A stretch of 64,000 nt of DNA from Thermogemmata fonticola (lineage in GTDB: Bacteria > Planctomycetota > Planctomycetia > Gemmatales > Gemmataceae). Shown one piece after another: positions 54,304 through 63,712 of the stretch. The notes under the pieces are model-generated. The model saw only the letters and a list, made by a program, of their open reading frames with translations. It did no database searches and was not told the DNA's origin. The stretch is from positions 806,001-870,000 of the forward strand of contig NZ_JACEFB010000001.1 in the NCBI RefSeq assembly GCF_013694095.1, given 5' to 3'. Position numbers and translations under genes: made by a program. Each line of letters opens with the position of its first letter. The stretch's first letter is position 1.

Positions 54304-54823
54304 CACCTCTCTCCAATCCCAGAATCTACGAAGGATTCCACACCGAACGAAGAATCTCTTGACCGCACTATCAGGATTGTACGCGCGCTGAAGCGCTAGC
54401 TCCGGCGAGCCTATCGCTCATCCTATCTGTCCATAGACACACGAAAAATGCCAAAACTTAGCACCGAAGTGGATAGGTGGCAGGGAAAAACAAGGGGTTA
54501 AAAGAAGTGTCCCGCTCCAGATTGTTGCTGCGTCGCCCATTCACAGCAACCATCCTTTGCGGGACAATGGAATCGTAGCACCCGATCTGGGAAAAAGCAA
54601 AAAAATTCTTCCGGACTATCGCAGAAAAAGAGTTTGGCTTGTCAAAATTTTCGACACCTCCCCATCGTTCTCTTCACCTGTCTCAAGTTTGACGTAAATT
54701 ATTGATATTTCTGATGTTGAGATGAAAAAGCTCAAAAAATACGGAGGGAAAATGGAGCGGAACTCAGAATTCCTCAGGGGGAAAGTGTCATTTTCATCGT
54801 TTTTTCATATGAAGCGATTGTGA
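54304..54823. other. Intergenic region with nested inverted repeat and AT-rich tract
   Basis: A 520-bp gap between the gntP gene (its 3' end) and the 53350 gene (its 5' end). It includes a nested inverted repeat (54508-54566) and an AT-rich run (about 54590-54810). No coding region supported. Confidence 0.6.
54508..54566. other. Nested inverted repeat (possible structured RNA)
   Basis: An outer 8-bp perfect stem, TGTCCCGC (54508-54515) with GCGGGACA (54559-54566), encloses a 7-bp perfect stem, GTTGCTG (54524-54530) with CAGCAAC (54544-54550). Such nesting is more than expected by chance at this spot, but no known riboswitch or terminator (no T-run) is matched. Confidence 0.5.
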
Positions 54824-56239
54824 TCAAGAGGGGATAGACACAAGCGGGAACAGAGTAGCGAGAATCAAGGTCACAATCATCCCCGTACATCCTAACACAG
54901 CCAACAGTGGGGTCCAAGATCGCAGGGTTTCCACTTCGGTCAAGCCCCCCATCTTGGCAAAGATCCAGAAACCAGAGTCATTCATCCACGAGCCGACAAG
55001 CGATCCGGAACCAATAGCCAGTGCCAAATAGACGGGATGACAGCCAAGGGAGGTCGGAGAGGTCAACATAGCGCCGAGCATGGAGGCGGTGGTAATCATG
55101 GCCACTGTACTTGAGCCTTGGGCGATTTTCAAAACCATGGAGATGCCGAAACCGAGGAAAAGATAAGCTAAGCCGCCACCTCCAAGTTGTGCAAAGTGAG
55201 CTTCGATAGCAGGCCCAATTTGCGCGGCTTTGAGCATAGCTCCGAAAGCTCCCCCCGCCGCAGTGATGAGAATGATCACTCCTGCGCTCAACAATGAAGT
55301 CTCAACCATTCCTAAGGTTTGCTCTCGTGTAGCTCGTTTCTGTTTGCGATAGATTGCGACAGCAATGATCATGGCTAAAAACAAGGCAAAATTGGGGTCT
55401 CCCAAGAGCTGAAATACCGGCTGAATGTACTCGAGCTGCACGTTCGAAGTAGACTGTTTCATTCCAGCTTCGACGGCTGTATTGGCACTGATGAGGAGCA
55501 CGGGAAGAAGAATCGGTAGTAAGGACAAAAGCAGAGGAGGCAAGCGCTCCTCTGGCAGGGATTCCATGACCTTCAGTCCCGGCACTTCTCGCATGGGAAC
55601 GGGCATGCGGCGGTCCACCCAAGCGGAAAAAAGCAAGCCTACTGCCGCTGCGGGGACAGCTACTAAAATTCCCATGAGGATCATCACACCCAAATCGACT
55701 TGCAATTGGGCTGCAATCACCAACGGCCCTGGTGTCGGAGGCACCAATGTGTGGGTGATCGCTCCCCCTGCTGCGATCGCCATGATAGACAGCAGATAGC
55801 GGCGCTGAGTTCTTTGGTAGAGCGAACGCGCAAGAGGGACGAGAAGGTAAAACACTGTATCGAAGAAGACCGGAATCGCCAGAATATACCCACTCGCTGT
55901 TAGAGCCGCTGGCGCACGCCTCTCTCCCAAACACCGCAGAAGTGCTCGGACAATACGATCCGCAGCGCCACTTTCCATCATGCAGGTTCCGATGATCGAG
56001 GCGAGAGCAATCACTATCCCGAATTTTCCCGTCGCATTTCCAAACTCGATAGCCACCGTGCTAACCGCATTCCCCAACCTCATCGTAGCTGGACCAGTTT
56101 CGGATGCAGGAAGTGTGGTAGCCAACAGACCCACCACAAACGCCGAACTGATCAGAGCCACAAAGGCATGCACCCGAAACACGACAATCAGACCGATAAT
56201 GGTGACAATTCCCACCACTAGGATCACCAATGGGTGCAT
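54824..56239 (-). CDS. GntP family gluconate-type permease
   Basis: Integral membrane permease of 471 residues with about 12 hydrophobic segments. It matches the GntP family, which imports gluconate and related sugar acids or hydroxy acids with protons. Family features include LASIIGTCMMESGAADRIV, the THTLVPPTPGPLVIA loop, GFGISMVLKIAQGSSTVAMI and SGSLVGSWMNDSGFWIFAKM. The ATG at 56239 is preceded by GGGAG; a GTG at 56248 would add three residues. The substrate may be gluconate, glycerate or another acid. No kinase or dehydratase gene is adjacent, so there is no local pathway. Confidence 0.93.
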   Translation of the reverse strand: MHPLVILVVGIVTIIGLIVVFRVHAFVALISSAFVVGLLATTLPASETGPATMRLGNAVSTVAIEFGNATGKFGIVIALASIIGTCMMESGAADRIVRALLRCLGERRAPAALTASGYILAIPVFFDTVFYLLVPLARSLYQRTQRRYLLSIMAIAAGGAITHTLVPPTPGPLVIAAQLQVDLGVMILMGILVAVPAAAVGLLFSAWVDRRMPVPMREVPGLKVMESLPEERLPPLLLSLLPILLPVLLISANTAVEAGMKQSTSNVQLEYIQPVFQLLGDPNFALFLAMIIAVAIYRKQKRATREQTLGMVETSLLSAGVIILITAAGGAFGAMLKAAQIGPAIEAHFAQLGGGGLAYLFLGFGISMVLKIAQGSSTVAMITTASMLGAMLTSPTSLGCHPVYLALAIGSGSLVGSWMNDSGFWIFAKMGGLTEVETLRSWTPLLAVLGCTGMIVTLILATLFPLVSIPS

Positions 56240-56460
56240 ATCTGCCACTCCCGCAGAATCTCGGCGTGTTGTCCGGTCTTGCCTGATTCCTCTTGGCCAT
56301 GTGGCTCGTGGATCAATTCCACACCAAGCCTCTACCCAGGCACGAAACCCCTGCCAGTTTATTGCCTGTTCCTGGAATGGCGAGGCCGAGGTCAGAGAGA
56401 GGGCAAAGCTGTGCTGAGGCTTTCAGAAGCCGAGACTTAGGTCTTTTCTAGAATTGCTTG

Positions 56461-56820
56461 CTACTTGGCGGTGGGGATGGCTTGAACGGTGATTTGACCG
56501 TTAGCTGAGGAGAGGACATAAGTCTGATTGTCGTTTTTGCATGGCAGTTTACCAGTCCAGAGGGGACGGGTGGGATTCTTGGGGTCGTAAATTTCCACAT
56601 TCTTGATCGTGGGAAGGGGGAGAAACTCTCGAACTGTTTCTCCAGCGACTAACTGGATAGGTTTGCCCCGCCGGGCTTGACCCGCGACGATAAATGTCTC
56701 TTGGATGATCAGGGTTTGCCCCGTTTGGTTCTTGATGGTAACCCACCCTGCTAGGGCAACTTCCGCAAACAACAGCAGGAAGCAACCTCCCAACAGGCCA
56801 CGTCTCAAGGTGTATCCCAT
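56461..56820 (-). CDS. Small exported protein of unknown function
   Basis: Predicted secreted protein of 119 residues with a signal peptide (RRGLLGGCFLLLFAEVALA) and a compact beta-rich body (WVTIKNQTGQTLIIQE, GKPIQLVAGETVREFLPL). It lacks any enzymatic motif I recognise. The start at 56820 has GGGAG upstream. It lies in a string of small exported proteins (57291, 58174). Confidence 0.7.
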   Translation of the reverse strand: MGYTLRRGLLGGCFLLLFAEVALAGWVTIKNQTGQTLIIQETFIVAGQARRGKPIQLVAGETVREFLPLPTIKNVEIYDPKNPTRPLWTGKLPCKNDNQTYVLSSANGQITVQAIPTAK

Positions 56821-57290
56821 GCCTCGAACTCCCTGTCTGGAGGGAAAAATGCTCCCATGGCTTCGGCACTCGGATATGGTTTCTCAACCTTTGAGCTTCC
56901 CGTCTCTTAGCCAACTAAGCAAGCGCCTGAAACTCTCTCGATTATGAACGCTTACGAGCACAAAGGCTTGCGCCAAAATGTGGGGAAATCCTGTGGAGTC
57001 ACGAGGAAGCGTCACTTCGGAAGTGAAAAAATGTTTTTATATCGAATCCAAGTCCTGCATTAGCGATAAAACCATGGCCAAAGTGAAAGCTGCGAGGATC
57101 CGTGATGGGAGCCGCAGATACTTACACAGGGGTTACCGGTATGAGCGGGACGCTGCCAATAATCCTCCAGGGAGCGATGCTCCTGTTAGTAAGCGTGCTA
57201 TTCCTAGTGAAGAGCAGCACACAAATAGGAGTGGCTAGTCTCGCCACCCCCGCATTAGGCGGTGATTGCAACCGCAGAGTACTTCCCCTC
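56821..57290. other. Intergenic region
   Basis: A 470-bp gap. Plus-strand open frames here lack ribosome sites and I judge them non-coding. A short inverted repeat (GTGGC/GCCAC, seven-base loop) lies near 57231-57247, just after the end of the 57291 gene; with no T-run it is only a weak terminator candidate. Confidence 0.4.
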
Positions 57291-57668
57291 TCAGTGGGCA
57301 TCCTTTTTCATAGGCATGGGATGGGGCAACTCAGAACCCGAGGGCGTTCCCTGCGGACCCGCGTTAGGAAGAGGAGTTGGCTGCCCGACGATGGGAGGAT
57401 ATGCCCCTGTGGGGAATGTCATCACAGGGGGGGTGGCAGGTAGTGTGGCGATGCCTGGGGGGACGAGGCAGGCATCACAGGCAGTGGGGGGAAGTGGATA
57501 ACCAAATTTGTAATACTTGTGGTGCAACAACGGCTTACGCGGAGGATAGTAGCATGCTGGTGTTGCACAGGGATGCAACCGGAAACCCCAACAGGGATGA
57601 TGGCAATAGCATCCCGTGTTCGCTACCATCACTCCTAACCATACCAGATAAGCCCAGCGCAGCTTCAT
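57291..57668 (-). CDS. Small Cys/His/Tyr/Pro-rich lipoprotein
   Basis: Predicted lipoprotein of 125 residues. The lipobox ANTGC follows a hydrophobic segment (AYLVWLGVMV), so the mature protein starts at that Cys. The mature part is rich in Cys, His, Tyr and Pro (CYCHHPCWGFRLHPCATPAC), ending in a Pro-rich tail. No family is recognised. The ATG at 57668 has GGAGG nine bases upstream. Such short Cys/His-rich lipoproteins could bind metals, but this is only a guess. Confidence 0.7.
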   Translation of the reverse strand: MKLRWAYLVWLGVMVANTGCYCHHPCWGFRLHPCATPACYYPPRKPLLHHKYYKFGYPLPPTACDACLVPPGIATLPATPPVMTFPTGAYPPIVGQPTPLPNAGPQGTPSGSELPHPMPMKKDAH

Positions 57669-58173
57669 GACCATTTCCTCCAAATTCCTCGGAGATCAAG
57701 GGCAAGGAGCAGCCCTCGTCCGCATCCTACGGAGGCCAACGGAATCCTTTCCTCAGCACGCCGGTGCTTTGGCCTAATCATTCTGCGGCTGTTCCATGAC
57801 CGTCTTCCTTACGATCATGCGCCACGCTAGCCTCAAGTCAAAGAAGGATCATCGCCAGAGCAGACGATTCCGAGGCAGACGGCGACAGGTTTACCTTCCA
57901 CGGTAAGTGTGCCGGAACTGTGTTTGTTACCTACGGCAGGAACCCGTGGGAGGCGGAAAAGATAGCTACCCATGCCGGACAAATGGGACCTAAGGAATGA
58001 TCTGGCAATTGAAACTTTTCCCGCACAAAAAGCGGTCCAAGCTGCTCCGCCTGACGTTCTCCTCCCGTGGCAAGAGAAAAACGGGATTGGCCATGTCCTG
58101 CAAGGACAATTTCAAGTCGGACAGGCCAGCGCCAGGTTGTCTTCCGAGTTACCGCCATGAAAGCGGTAAAGTG
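57669..58173. other. Intergenic region
   Basis: About 500 bp between two small lipoprotein genes. An open frame on the minus strand (57931-58158) has no ribosome site and a composition unlike its neighbours, so I call no gene. Confidence 0.4.
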
Positions 58174-58371
58174 TCATTGGGGCACATAGGTCGTGGGCGG
58201 GAGTGGCGGCGGCGGGGGTGGCAGACTGCCCACTGTTGGAGGAGGCGGCAAACTGCCGCAAGGTGGAGCAGCACTGCCGGAAACCAAACAATTCCTCCTC
58301 CAACCGCAACCTGTACTCGTCACCAGAAGAATCAGTCCCGCGAGAAGCCATCGTTTTGTTTTATCCTTCAT
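58174..58371 (-). CDS. Small Pro-rich lipoprotein
   Basis: Predicted lipoprotein of 65 residues: a hydrophobic segment (WLLAGLILLVTSTGC) with lipobox TSTGC, then a short mature part that is nearly half proline (LPPPPTVG, LPPPPPPLPPTTY). The ATG at 58371 has GGGGAGA nine bases upstream, which supports it as a real gene despite its length. No function known; a spacer-like surface peptide is plausible. Confidence 0.65.
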   Translation of the reverse strand: MKDKTKRWLLAGLILLVTSTGCGWRRNCLVSGSAAPPCGSLPPPPTVGSLPPPPPPLPPTTYVPQ

Positions 58372-58633
58372 CCTTATCTCTCCCCAAGCCGTTTTGTGAA
58401 AGGTTTGGCCACCGGCATGTTTTCGACTTTGAGCTCAGCGCTGGGAATCAACCTAATTTAGCCTAGAAGCCATCCTTTCAAGTCGAGGGGACTCACTTGA
58501 AAAAAATCGCCAACTTTTGAACGCATGCAGTTCTGGAAATAGCGAAGGGATAGACTAGGGAGAAAGGGCGAAGTCAAGGGGAAATCCCGATTGTTCCTGA
58601 AGGTGAAATCTTAAGGGCTGCTGGCACAAAAGT

Positions 58634-59896
58634 ATGACAGATAAGAGAACAACGGCACCAGCATTGCTGTGCGATGTGATGATCCAGATCAAACAGCGAC
58701 TCCGGCCATTGGAATCCCAAGAGGTGTTATGGGACCAGGCGGCCGGTCGGGTCTTAGCACAAGCCATTACAGCGCCTGTCTCCTTGCCCTCATTCCCCCG
58801 TGCCGCCATGGACGGTTTTGCTGTGCGCTCCAGCGATCTGGAGGCAGCCTCTCCCGAGCAACCATGCCAGTTACAGGTCCGCGGAGTGGCGTATCCCGCC
58901 CGCCCTTGGCCGGGCACGGTTTCAGTCGGCACTGCGGTACGGATCATGACTGGTGCTGCCATCCCAGAAGGTGCGGATACCGTGGCGATGCTTGAGGACA
59001 GTGAGGTATCCGCGGATGGGCAGTTTGTGAGTTTCCGACGGCCATCCCCACCCGGCCGGCATGTCATCGCTGTCGGCGAAGATGTTCGCGCCGGTCAGGT
59101 CGTGCTCCCCGCAGGCCGCGTGCTCCGTCCTCAAGATGTGGCCTTACTCGTGGCTCTGGGGCTAACATCATGCCCTGTGGTGCGGCAGCCGCGGGTGATG
59201 TTACTCGTGAGCGGCTCGGAACTGGTTCCACCGGGAGTTATCCCGAAAGTTGGAGAGATTGTGGACAGCAATACTCCCCTGTTGCAAGCATTGATTCCCC
59301 GTGATGGCGGTCAAGTAGTAGAGGTGCTGCGAGTCCCTGACGACCCAGTCCTTCTTCGCCAAGCCTTCCGTCAGGCTCTGACAAAGGACATCGACGTTGT
59401 GCTCGTGAGCGGCGGCTCGTCAACCGGAGATGAAGACTTCTGTCCCTGCGTGCTCGCGGAAATGGGAGAATTGGTCGCCCAAGGACTGGCCATCCGACCG
59501 GCAGCACCGACGGGCTTCGGCTGGCTGAACCGAGCTGGAACCCTGCTCCCTGTCGTGCTCTTGCCGGGCAACCCCGTAGCTTGTCTCGTGGCTTACGAGT
59601 TGCTCGCGGGCCGAATCATTCGCCACTTGGCTGGCCGCTCCCTCGACTTGCCCCATTGCCAGCGGACCGCACCGTTGCGCGAGAGCTGGTCTTCACCCCC
59701 GGGACGCCTGGAATGGGTTCGCGTCTGCATCGAGCAGAATCAGGCGGTTCCACTTCGGCAACGGGGAGCATCCTCGATTTCTTCCCTGGTCGCCGCCGAC
59801 GGCTTCTTCTTGGTTCCGGAGGAAGTAACTCTCTATCCTGCTGGTACGATAGTCACTGTGTATCTTTTCGACACTCTGAGCGGTCAGCAATTTTAG
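58634..59896 (+). CDS. moeA: Molybdopterin molybdenumtransferase MoeA
   Basis: Cytoplasmic enzyme of 420 residues that inserts molybdate into adenylated molybdopterin to form the molybdenum cofactor. Family segments are SLPSFPRAAMDGFAVRS, GTAVRIMTGAAIPEGADTVAM, GEDVRAGQVVLPAG, VGEIVDSNTPLL and the catalytic region VSGGSSTGDEDF, followed by LLPGNPVACLV. The canonical SGGVSVG reads SGGSSTG here, a mild variant. The start at 58634 has no clear ribosome site. MogA or other molybdenum cofactor genes are not adjacent. Confidence 0.95.
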   Translation: MTDKRTTAPALLCDVMIQIKQRLRPLESQEVLWDQAAGRVLAQAITAPVSLPSFPRAAMDGFAVRSSDLEAASPEQPCQLQVRGVAYPARPWPGTVSVGTAVRIMTGAAIPEGADTVAMLEDSEVSADGQFVSFRRPSPPGRHVIAVGEDVRAGQVVLPAGRVLRPQDVALLVALGLTSCPVVRQPRVMLLVSGSELVPPGVIPKVGEIVDSNTPLLQALIPRDGGQVVEVLRVPDDPVLLRQAFRQALTKDIDVVLVSGGSSTGDEDFCPCVLAEMGELVAQGLAIRPAAPTGFGWLNRAGTLLPVVLLPGNPVACLVAYELLAGRIIRHLAGRSLDLPHCQRTAPLRESWSSPPGRLEWVRVCIEQNQAVPLRQRGASSISSLVAADGFFLVPEEVTLYPAGTIVTVYLFDTLSGQQF

Positions 59897-59980
59897 CAAC
59901 TTTAGCAACTATTCCGTGCCGGCCGAATACCTCAATGCAGCCGACTTTTCCCCCATCTCACGGGACCGGAGGAAGGCAAC

Positions 59981-61012
59981 TCATTTCCCCATCGGCTTGG
60001 AGACTGATGGAGCGCTTTGCAAACCTTGAACCACCCACTCCAGGAATTCGCGGGCATGCCGGGCCAGCTTGTCCACGTCTTCCGCTTTTTCAGGACGTGG
60101 CAACAGGGGGGCGAAGATATTCTCACAGGCTAAGGGCATGGTCAGCCCTGTAAATGCCACGGGTTGCAACAGACGATAGTGATCGATTTCTCCAAAGCCG
60201 GGGCCGCAGTCTTCCTTCTTAGGCCAGAGGCGATGATCTTTGATGCAAAAGCTGCGGATTTCGGAGACACAGGTGCGTACGTCTGCAATTGGGTCTTTTT
60301 CCAGATAATCCAGGACGTTCCCTGCGTCATAGTTGACTTTGATATGGGGGTGGTTGACCTCCTGAGTGATCGCAGCACACGCTTGACCCGTCCCCGTTTC
60401 ACCCCCATGCTGCTTGATGACCAGGATGACATTGTGATCTTTGGCGATGGGAGCCAGCGCTTTGAAACGTTCCACCCAGAGCTGACGGTTGCCTCCCTTG
60501 GTATGACCAAAGGTTAACACTTGTCCGATGCCCGCCGCTCCGGCTTGCTTGATCCGCTGGGTGAGGACTTCCAGTCCATCCGGGGCTTCGGGGTAAACCA
60601 TACTGAACATCATCACGGGTTCGAGTCCCAAGTCGCGACACCGGCCCGCCAGTTCTTTGGCTTTCGCCGGAGGGTCATCCCTGGCAAGCACTGGGATGTT
60701 TTGTCCGCTGTCTTCCCGATGGGTGGTCCCCCACGCGACGTATTTGAATCCGGCAGCCTGAATACCCTTGAGGGCACGGACCAACGGAAAGCGGGCGTAC
60801 GGCAGGGTCATGCAAGCGATTTGGAAGCGAGTCGGCCCTGCGGGCGTCAAACTCGCATCCTTAGATTGGACTTGAGATTGGGCCTGACTGACGGAAGGAG
60901 AATCTTGACGGTCGCTTTCTGTCCCGCTTGCTTGCTGAGGTTTGGCTGCCTCAAGTCCTCCCCAGCCCGCGAGTAGGACAGTGGATTGCAGAAAATGACG
61001 GCGGTGTATCAT
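59981..61012 (-). CDS. Tat-exported sugar phosphate isomerase/epimerase-like protein
   Basis: Exported protein of 343 residues: a Tat signal (HRRHFLQSTVLLAGWG) followed by a short linker and a TIM-barrel of the xylose isomerase-like/AP endonuclease 2 superfamily. Typical blocks are GIQAAGFKYVAWG, KVNYDAGNVLDYLEKDP and GFGEIDHYRLLQPVAFTG, with acidic and His residues that could bind metal. Planctomycetes have many exported paralogues whose substrates are unproven. The ATG at 61012 is preceded by GGGAGG, which settles the start. The next gene upstream is a DUF1080 protein, which often accompanies this family. Confidence 0.9.
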   Translation of the reverse strand: MIHRRHFLQSTVLLAGWGGLEAAKPQQASGTESDRQDSPSVSQAQSQVQSKDASLTPAGPTRFQIACMTLPYARFPLVRALKGIQAAGFKYVAWGTTHREDSGQNIPVLARDDPPAKAKELAGRCRDLGLEPVMMFSMVYPEAPDGLEVLTQRIKQAGAAGIGQVLTFGHTKGGNRQLWVERFKALAPIAKDHNVILVIKQHGGETGTGQACAAITQEVNHPHIKVNYDAGNVLDYLEKDPIADVRTCVSEIRSFCIKDHRLWPKKEDCGPGFGEIDHYRLLQPVAFTGLTMPLACENIFAPLLPRPEKAEDVDKLARHAREFLEWVVQGLQSAPSVSKPMGK

Positions 61013-61123
61013 CGCAATCCTCCCGGCAATGCCCAGGATGCCTTTGCGACCCCTCCGTGGCGGGATTATTCCTTTCGGATCAGATTCTTCAACGGTCACG
61101 ATCGGATTCCGCGATCCGCTGGC

Positions 61124-61753
61124 TCATTTCGACGACAATTGTGTAAAGCGGATGTTGCGGAATGTCACCGTCATAGGCCCGCCCGCGTGGATCTGGAAGG
61201 CAATGATTCCCGCCGGTGGCAATTTCTCGAACACTTCGTCGATAAAAGTTTCGCCGTTGATGGTGATAGTTACCCGTTGGCCGACGGCTCGAATGCGGTA
61301 TTCGTTGAAACCATCCGGCTTGACGAACTTTTTGACCCGATCCGCTGGGGCCTGCTTCATCATACCGCCGAAACGTTCCCCATATAAGCTCCCCCAGTAC
61401 TGCTGGCCAATGTCGGCTTGCGGACCAGCGACGATGAACTTTCCTTTTTCCTTCGGGCCATCCAGCAAGCGGCTGCGGATTTGTACTCCGCTGTTTCCCT
61501 TGGCATTTTTTAGCTCTACCTCAAATGCCAGCTCAAAGTCACCATACTGTTTCCGGGAGCAGAAGAAGGTGTTGAAACCGGGATCCTTGTCCGCGTGGCC
61601 AATGATCGTTCGGCTCTTGGGGTCCAGCTTCCAATACTGGGGTAACCCTTCCCAATTGGCCGGATCCAGGAAAGCGTCGGTGTCATCGGCCTGAACCCGG
61701 GGCAGAAAGGCTAGCACAACTAAGCCGGTCAGGACCAGCAGGCGGCGGAACAT
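61124..61753 (-). CDS. DUF1080 protein (3-keto-disaccharide hydrolase-like)
   Basis: Exported protein of 209 residues with a signal peptide (LLVLTGLVVLAFLPRVQA) and one DUF1080 domain, a concanavalin-like jelly roll. Members have been linked to 3-keto-disaccharide hydrolysis. Typical blocks are YGDFELAFEVELKNAKGNSG, DGFNEYRIRAVGQRVTITIN and IIAFQIHAGGPMTVTFRNIR. The ATG at 61753 has GAGGAGG seven bases upstream. It precedes the sugar isomerase-like gene on the same strand (111 bp), so the two may work on one sugar. Confidence 0.92.
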   Translation of the reverse strand: MFRRLLVLTGLVVLAFLPRVQADDTDAFLDPANWEGLPQYWKLDPKSRTIIGHADKDPGFNTFFCSRKQYGDFELAFEVELKNAKGNSGVQIRSRLLDGPKEKGKFIVAGPQADIGQQYWGSLYGERFGGMMKQAPADRVKKFVKPDGFNEYRIRAVGQRVTITINGETFIDEVFEKLPPAGIIAFQIHAGGPMTVTFRNIRFTQLSSK

Positions 61754-62022
61754 TGTGGTTTCCTCCTCTGAGGCAGAAATCAGGTGTGGCTCGCCTTACC
61801 TCTTCCGAGTGTAAGGACACCGTGAACGTAGGGTCAATCGCTTCAGACGCTCACCATCATCCGCACGGAGCGTTCCTGCGGCAATAGTGTATTGCATTTT
61901 TTCGCTCATTAGGTCGGGTTGGGGAACTTTCCCCATTCCGTCTCCGCTGGCAAAGCGCGGCTGGTTTGCTAAGCTCATTATCATCCTGCCGAGCCATAGC
62001 TGATCTGAGCTTTGCTGTATCC

Positions 62023-62028
62023 AGGAGG
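62023..62028 (+). promoter_or_regulatory. Ribosome binding site deciding a GTG start
   Basis: AGGAGG lies seven bases before the GTG at 62036. The only earlier in-frame start is a TTG at 62012. Confidence 0.75.
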
Positions 62029-62035
62029 CCACCGC

Positions 62036-63502
62036 GTGACCACAACCCCCCCTTCCGTAGCCGCCCCTCTTTCCCCATTGGTTCGCAGTCTGGTGCTGAT
62101 TGCCGCAGCCATCGGCTTCCTATTTGACACTTACGAACTGCTCATGTTTCCCGTCATTGGTGCCCAGGCGTTGTCGGAACTACTCCAAGTGGAGCAGAAT
62201 TCGACCGAGGTGAGACTGTGGGCTGGACGCATGTTGTGGATGGCGGCTCTCTCCGGCGGCATTTTCGGGCTTTTCGGAGGCGTGCTGGTCGATCGATTCG
62301 GGCGCAAAACGGTTATGATCGGCAGCATTCTGTTGTATTCCCTCTCTCCTGTGGCAGCAGCGGGGAGCACGGCGTTATGGCACTTCGTGCTCTTTCGGTG
62401 TACCACGTTCATCGGTGTATGCGTTGAGTTAGTTGCAGCGGTCACTTGGCTGGCTGAGTTGTTCCTGGACAAACGCCAGCGGGAACGGGCCATCGGTTGG
62501 ACCCTTGCCTTTGCTTCCCTTGGTGGCATCCTGGTGACCGAGGTTTTCAACGGTATTGTTGCCTGGCTTCACCACCAGCCCCAGGGACTGAGCTGGCTCA
62601 GCCACGTGGGCATCTCCCCGACACCGTGGCGCTATACTTTGCTGACCGGTCTGATACCAGGAGTATTGATCCTCCTATTGATGCCGTTTGTTCCAGAAAG
62701 CCGTATTTGGCGGGAGAAAAAGCTAGCTGGCACCTTGCAGCGGCCCCGCATTGCCGAGTTGTTTTCACCCCAGCTCCGGCGAACCACACTGGTTACGACC
62801 ATCCTCTCGGCTTGCAGTTACGGCGCTGCGTTTGGCGCTTTGCAATTAGGGCCATCTGTTATGGTCGCGGGACTGCCCGATGTCCATCAAGCGAGGCAGG
62901 AAAGCAAAGAGAAAGTATCCGCTTTGCAAGCGGCGTTGAAAAGCCCCTCCGCCGAGGAACGCCAACAGGCACAAGAACAGCTCCAGCAGGCCCAGGCTGC
63001 GGTACCGCGGCTGATCGATGCCAAGCGCGGCCAGATGCAACGCTGGCAGGAAATCGGAGGTCTGACCGGGCGTATTCTCTTTGCCTTACTGGTCGTCTAT
63101 GTATCCAGTCAACTCCTCATCCGCATGTTTCTCCTACCCGGCTTGGTCCTGTTCCCCGTGACCTATCTCGTGCTCTACCACAGCGACTTTGCCCTTTTCT
63201 GCGCCGCACTTTTCCTCTGCGGGTTAGTCACTGTGGCACAGTTCAGTTACGTGAGCGAATACCTACCCAAGGTATTTCCGGTGCATCTGCGAGGAACGGG
63301 CAGCAGCTTTGCTACCAACATCGGGGGACGCATGATTGGGACCATGGCAGCCGTCATCAACACGGAACTGCTAGCCCCTCTCTTTTCCGGAGAGAATCCT
63401 CACCGAGTGGCCATCGCCGCGGCGGTCATTGGCACGGCGGTTTATGCCATCGCGTTGCTCGCTTCCTTCTTCCTTCCTCCCCCACGGCAGGAGGCCGATT
63501 GA
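62036..63502 (+). CDS. MFS transporter with cytoplasmic helical insert
   Basis: Major facilitator superfamily membrane protein of 488 residues with about 12 hydrophobic segments and the motif-A signature GGVLVDRFGRKTVM. Between transmembrane segments 6 and 7 is a charged, helical, Gln/Ala-rich loop of about 65 residues (EERQQAQEQLQQAQAAV) that looks like a coiled coil. The end matches sugar/organic-acid transporter types (FPVHLRGTGSSFATNIGGR). The GTG start at 62036 has AGGAGG seven bases away. The substrate is not known; nearby genes for exported sugar enzymes make a sugar or sugar acid a fair guess. Confidence 0.9.
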   Translation: MTTTPPSVAAPLSPLVRSLVLIAAAIGFLFDTYELLMFPVIGAQALSELLQVEQNSTEVRLWAGRMLWMAALSGGIFGLFGGVLVDRFGRKTVMIGSILLYSLSPVAAAGSTALWHFVLFRCTTFIGVCVELVAAVTWLAELFLDKRQRERAIGWTLAFASLGGILVTEVFNGIVAWLHHQPQGLSWLSHVGISPTPWRYTLLTGLIPGVLILLLMPFVPESRIWREKKLAGTLQRPRIAELFSPQLRRTTLVTTILSACSYGAAFGALQLGPSVMVAGLPDVHQARQESKEKVSALQAALKSPSAEERQQAQEQLQQAQAAVPRLIDAKRGQMQRWQEIGGLTGRILFALLVVYVSSQLLIRMFLLPGLVLFPVTYLVLYHSDFALFCAALFLCGLVTVAQFSYVSEYLPKVFPVHLRGTGSSFATNIGGRMIGTMAAVINTELLAPLFSGENPHRVAIAAAVIGTAVYAIALLASFFLPPPRQEAD

Positions 63503-63712
63503 CCCGCCTTCATTATGCAACTTGCAACCGTAGATGCTGCCCGCAATGCCACCCTGGCAAATACAATGCCCCAAGCCAAGCGTTGGGCTACATCGTATAT
63601 TCACTTCCACTTGTGACTCTACTCATCCCCCCAACCTAAAGGAATAGGAATGGTTTGGGCAGTCCCAGGAGCAGCGTAACAGGTCTGCCTTCCGAATCAC
63701 GGAGAAGAGCGA

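Noticed and set aside
56978-57443. Plus-strand open frames in the intergenic region
   Set aside because: No ribosome sites and no meaningful protein pattern; one overlaps the lipoprotein gene antisense.
57931-58158. Minus-strand open frame between the two small lipoproteins
   Set aside because: No ribosome site, no signal peptide or conserved pattern, and unusual composition.
59890-59911. Tandem copy of TTTAGCAAC at the end of moeA
   Set aside because: Two short copies only; likely a chance slippage event without functional meaning.
60605-60625. T-arm-like sequence GGGTTCGAGTCCC
   Set aside because: It lies inside the well-supported isomerase-like gene and has no matching anticodon or acceptor arms.
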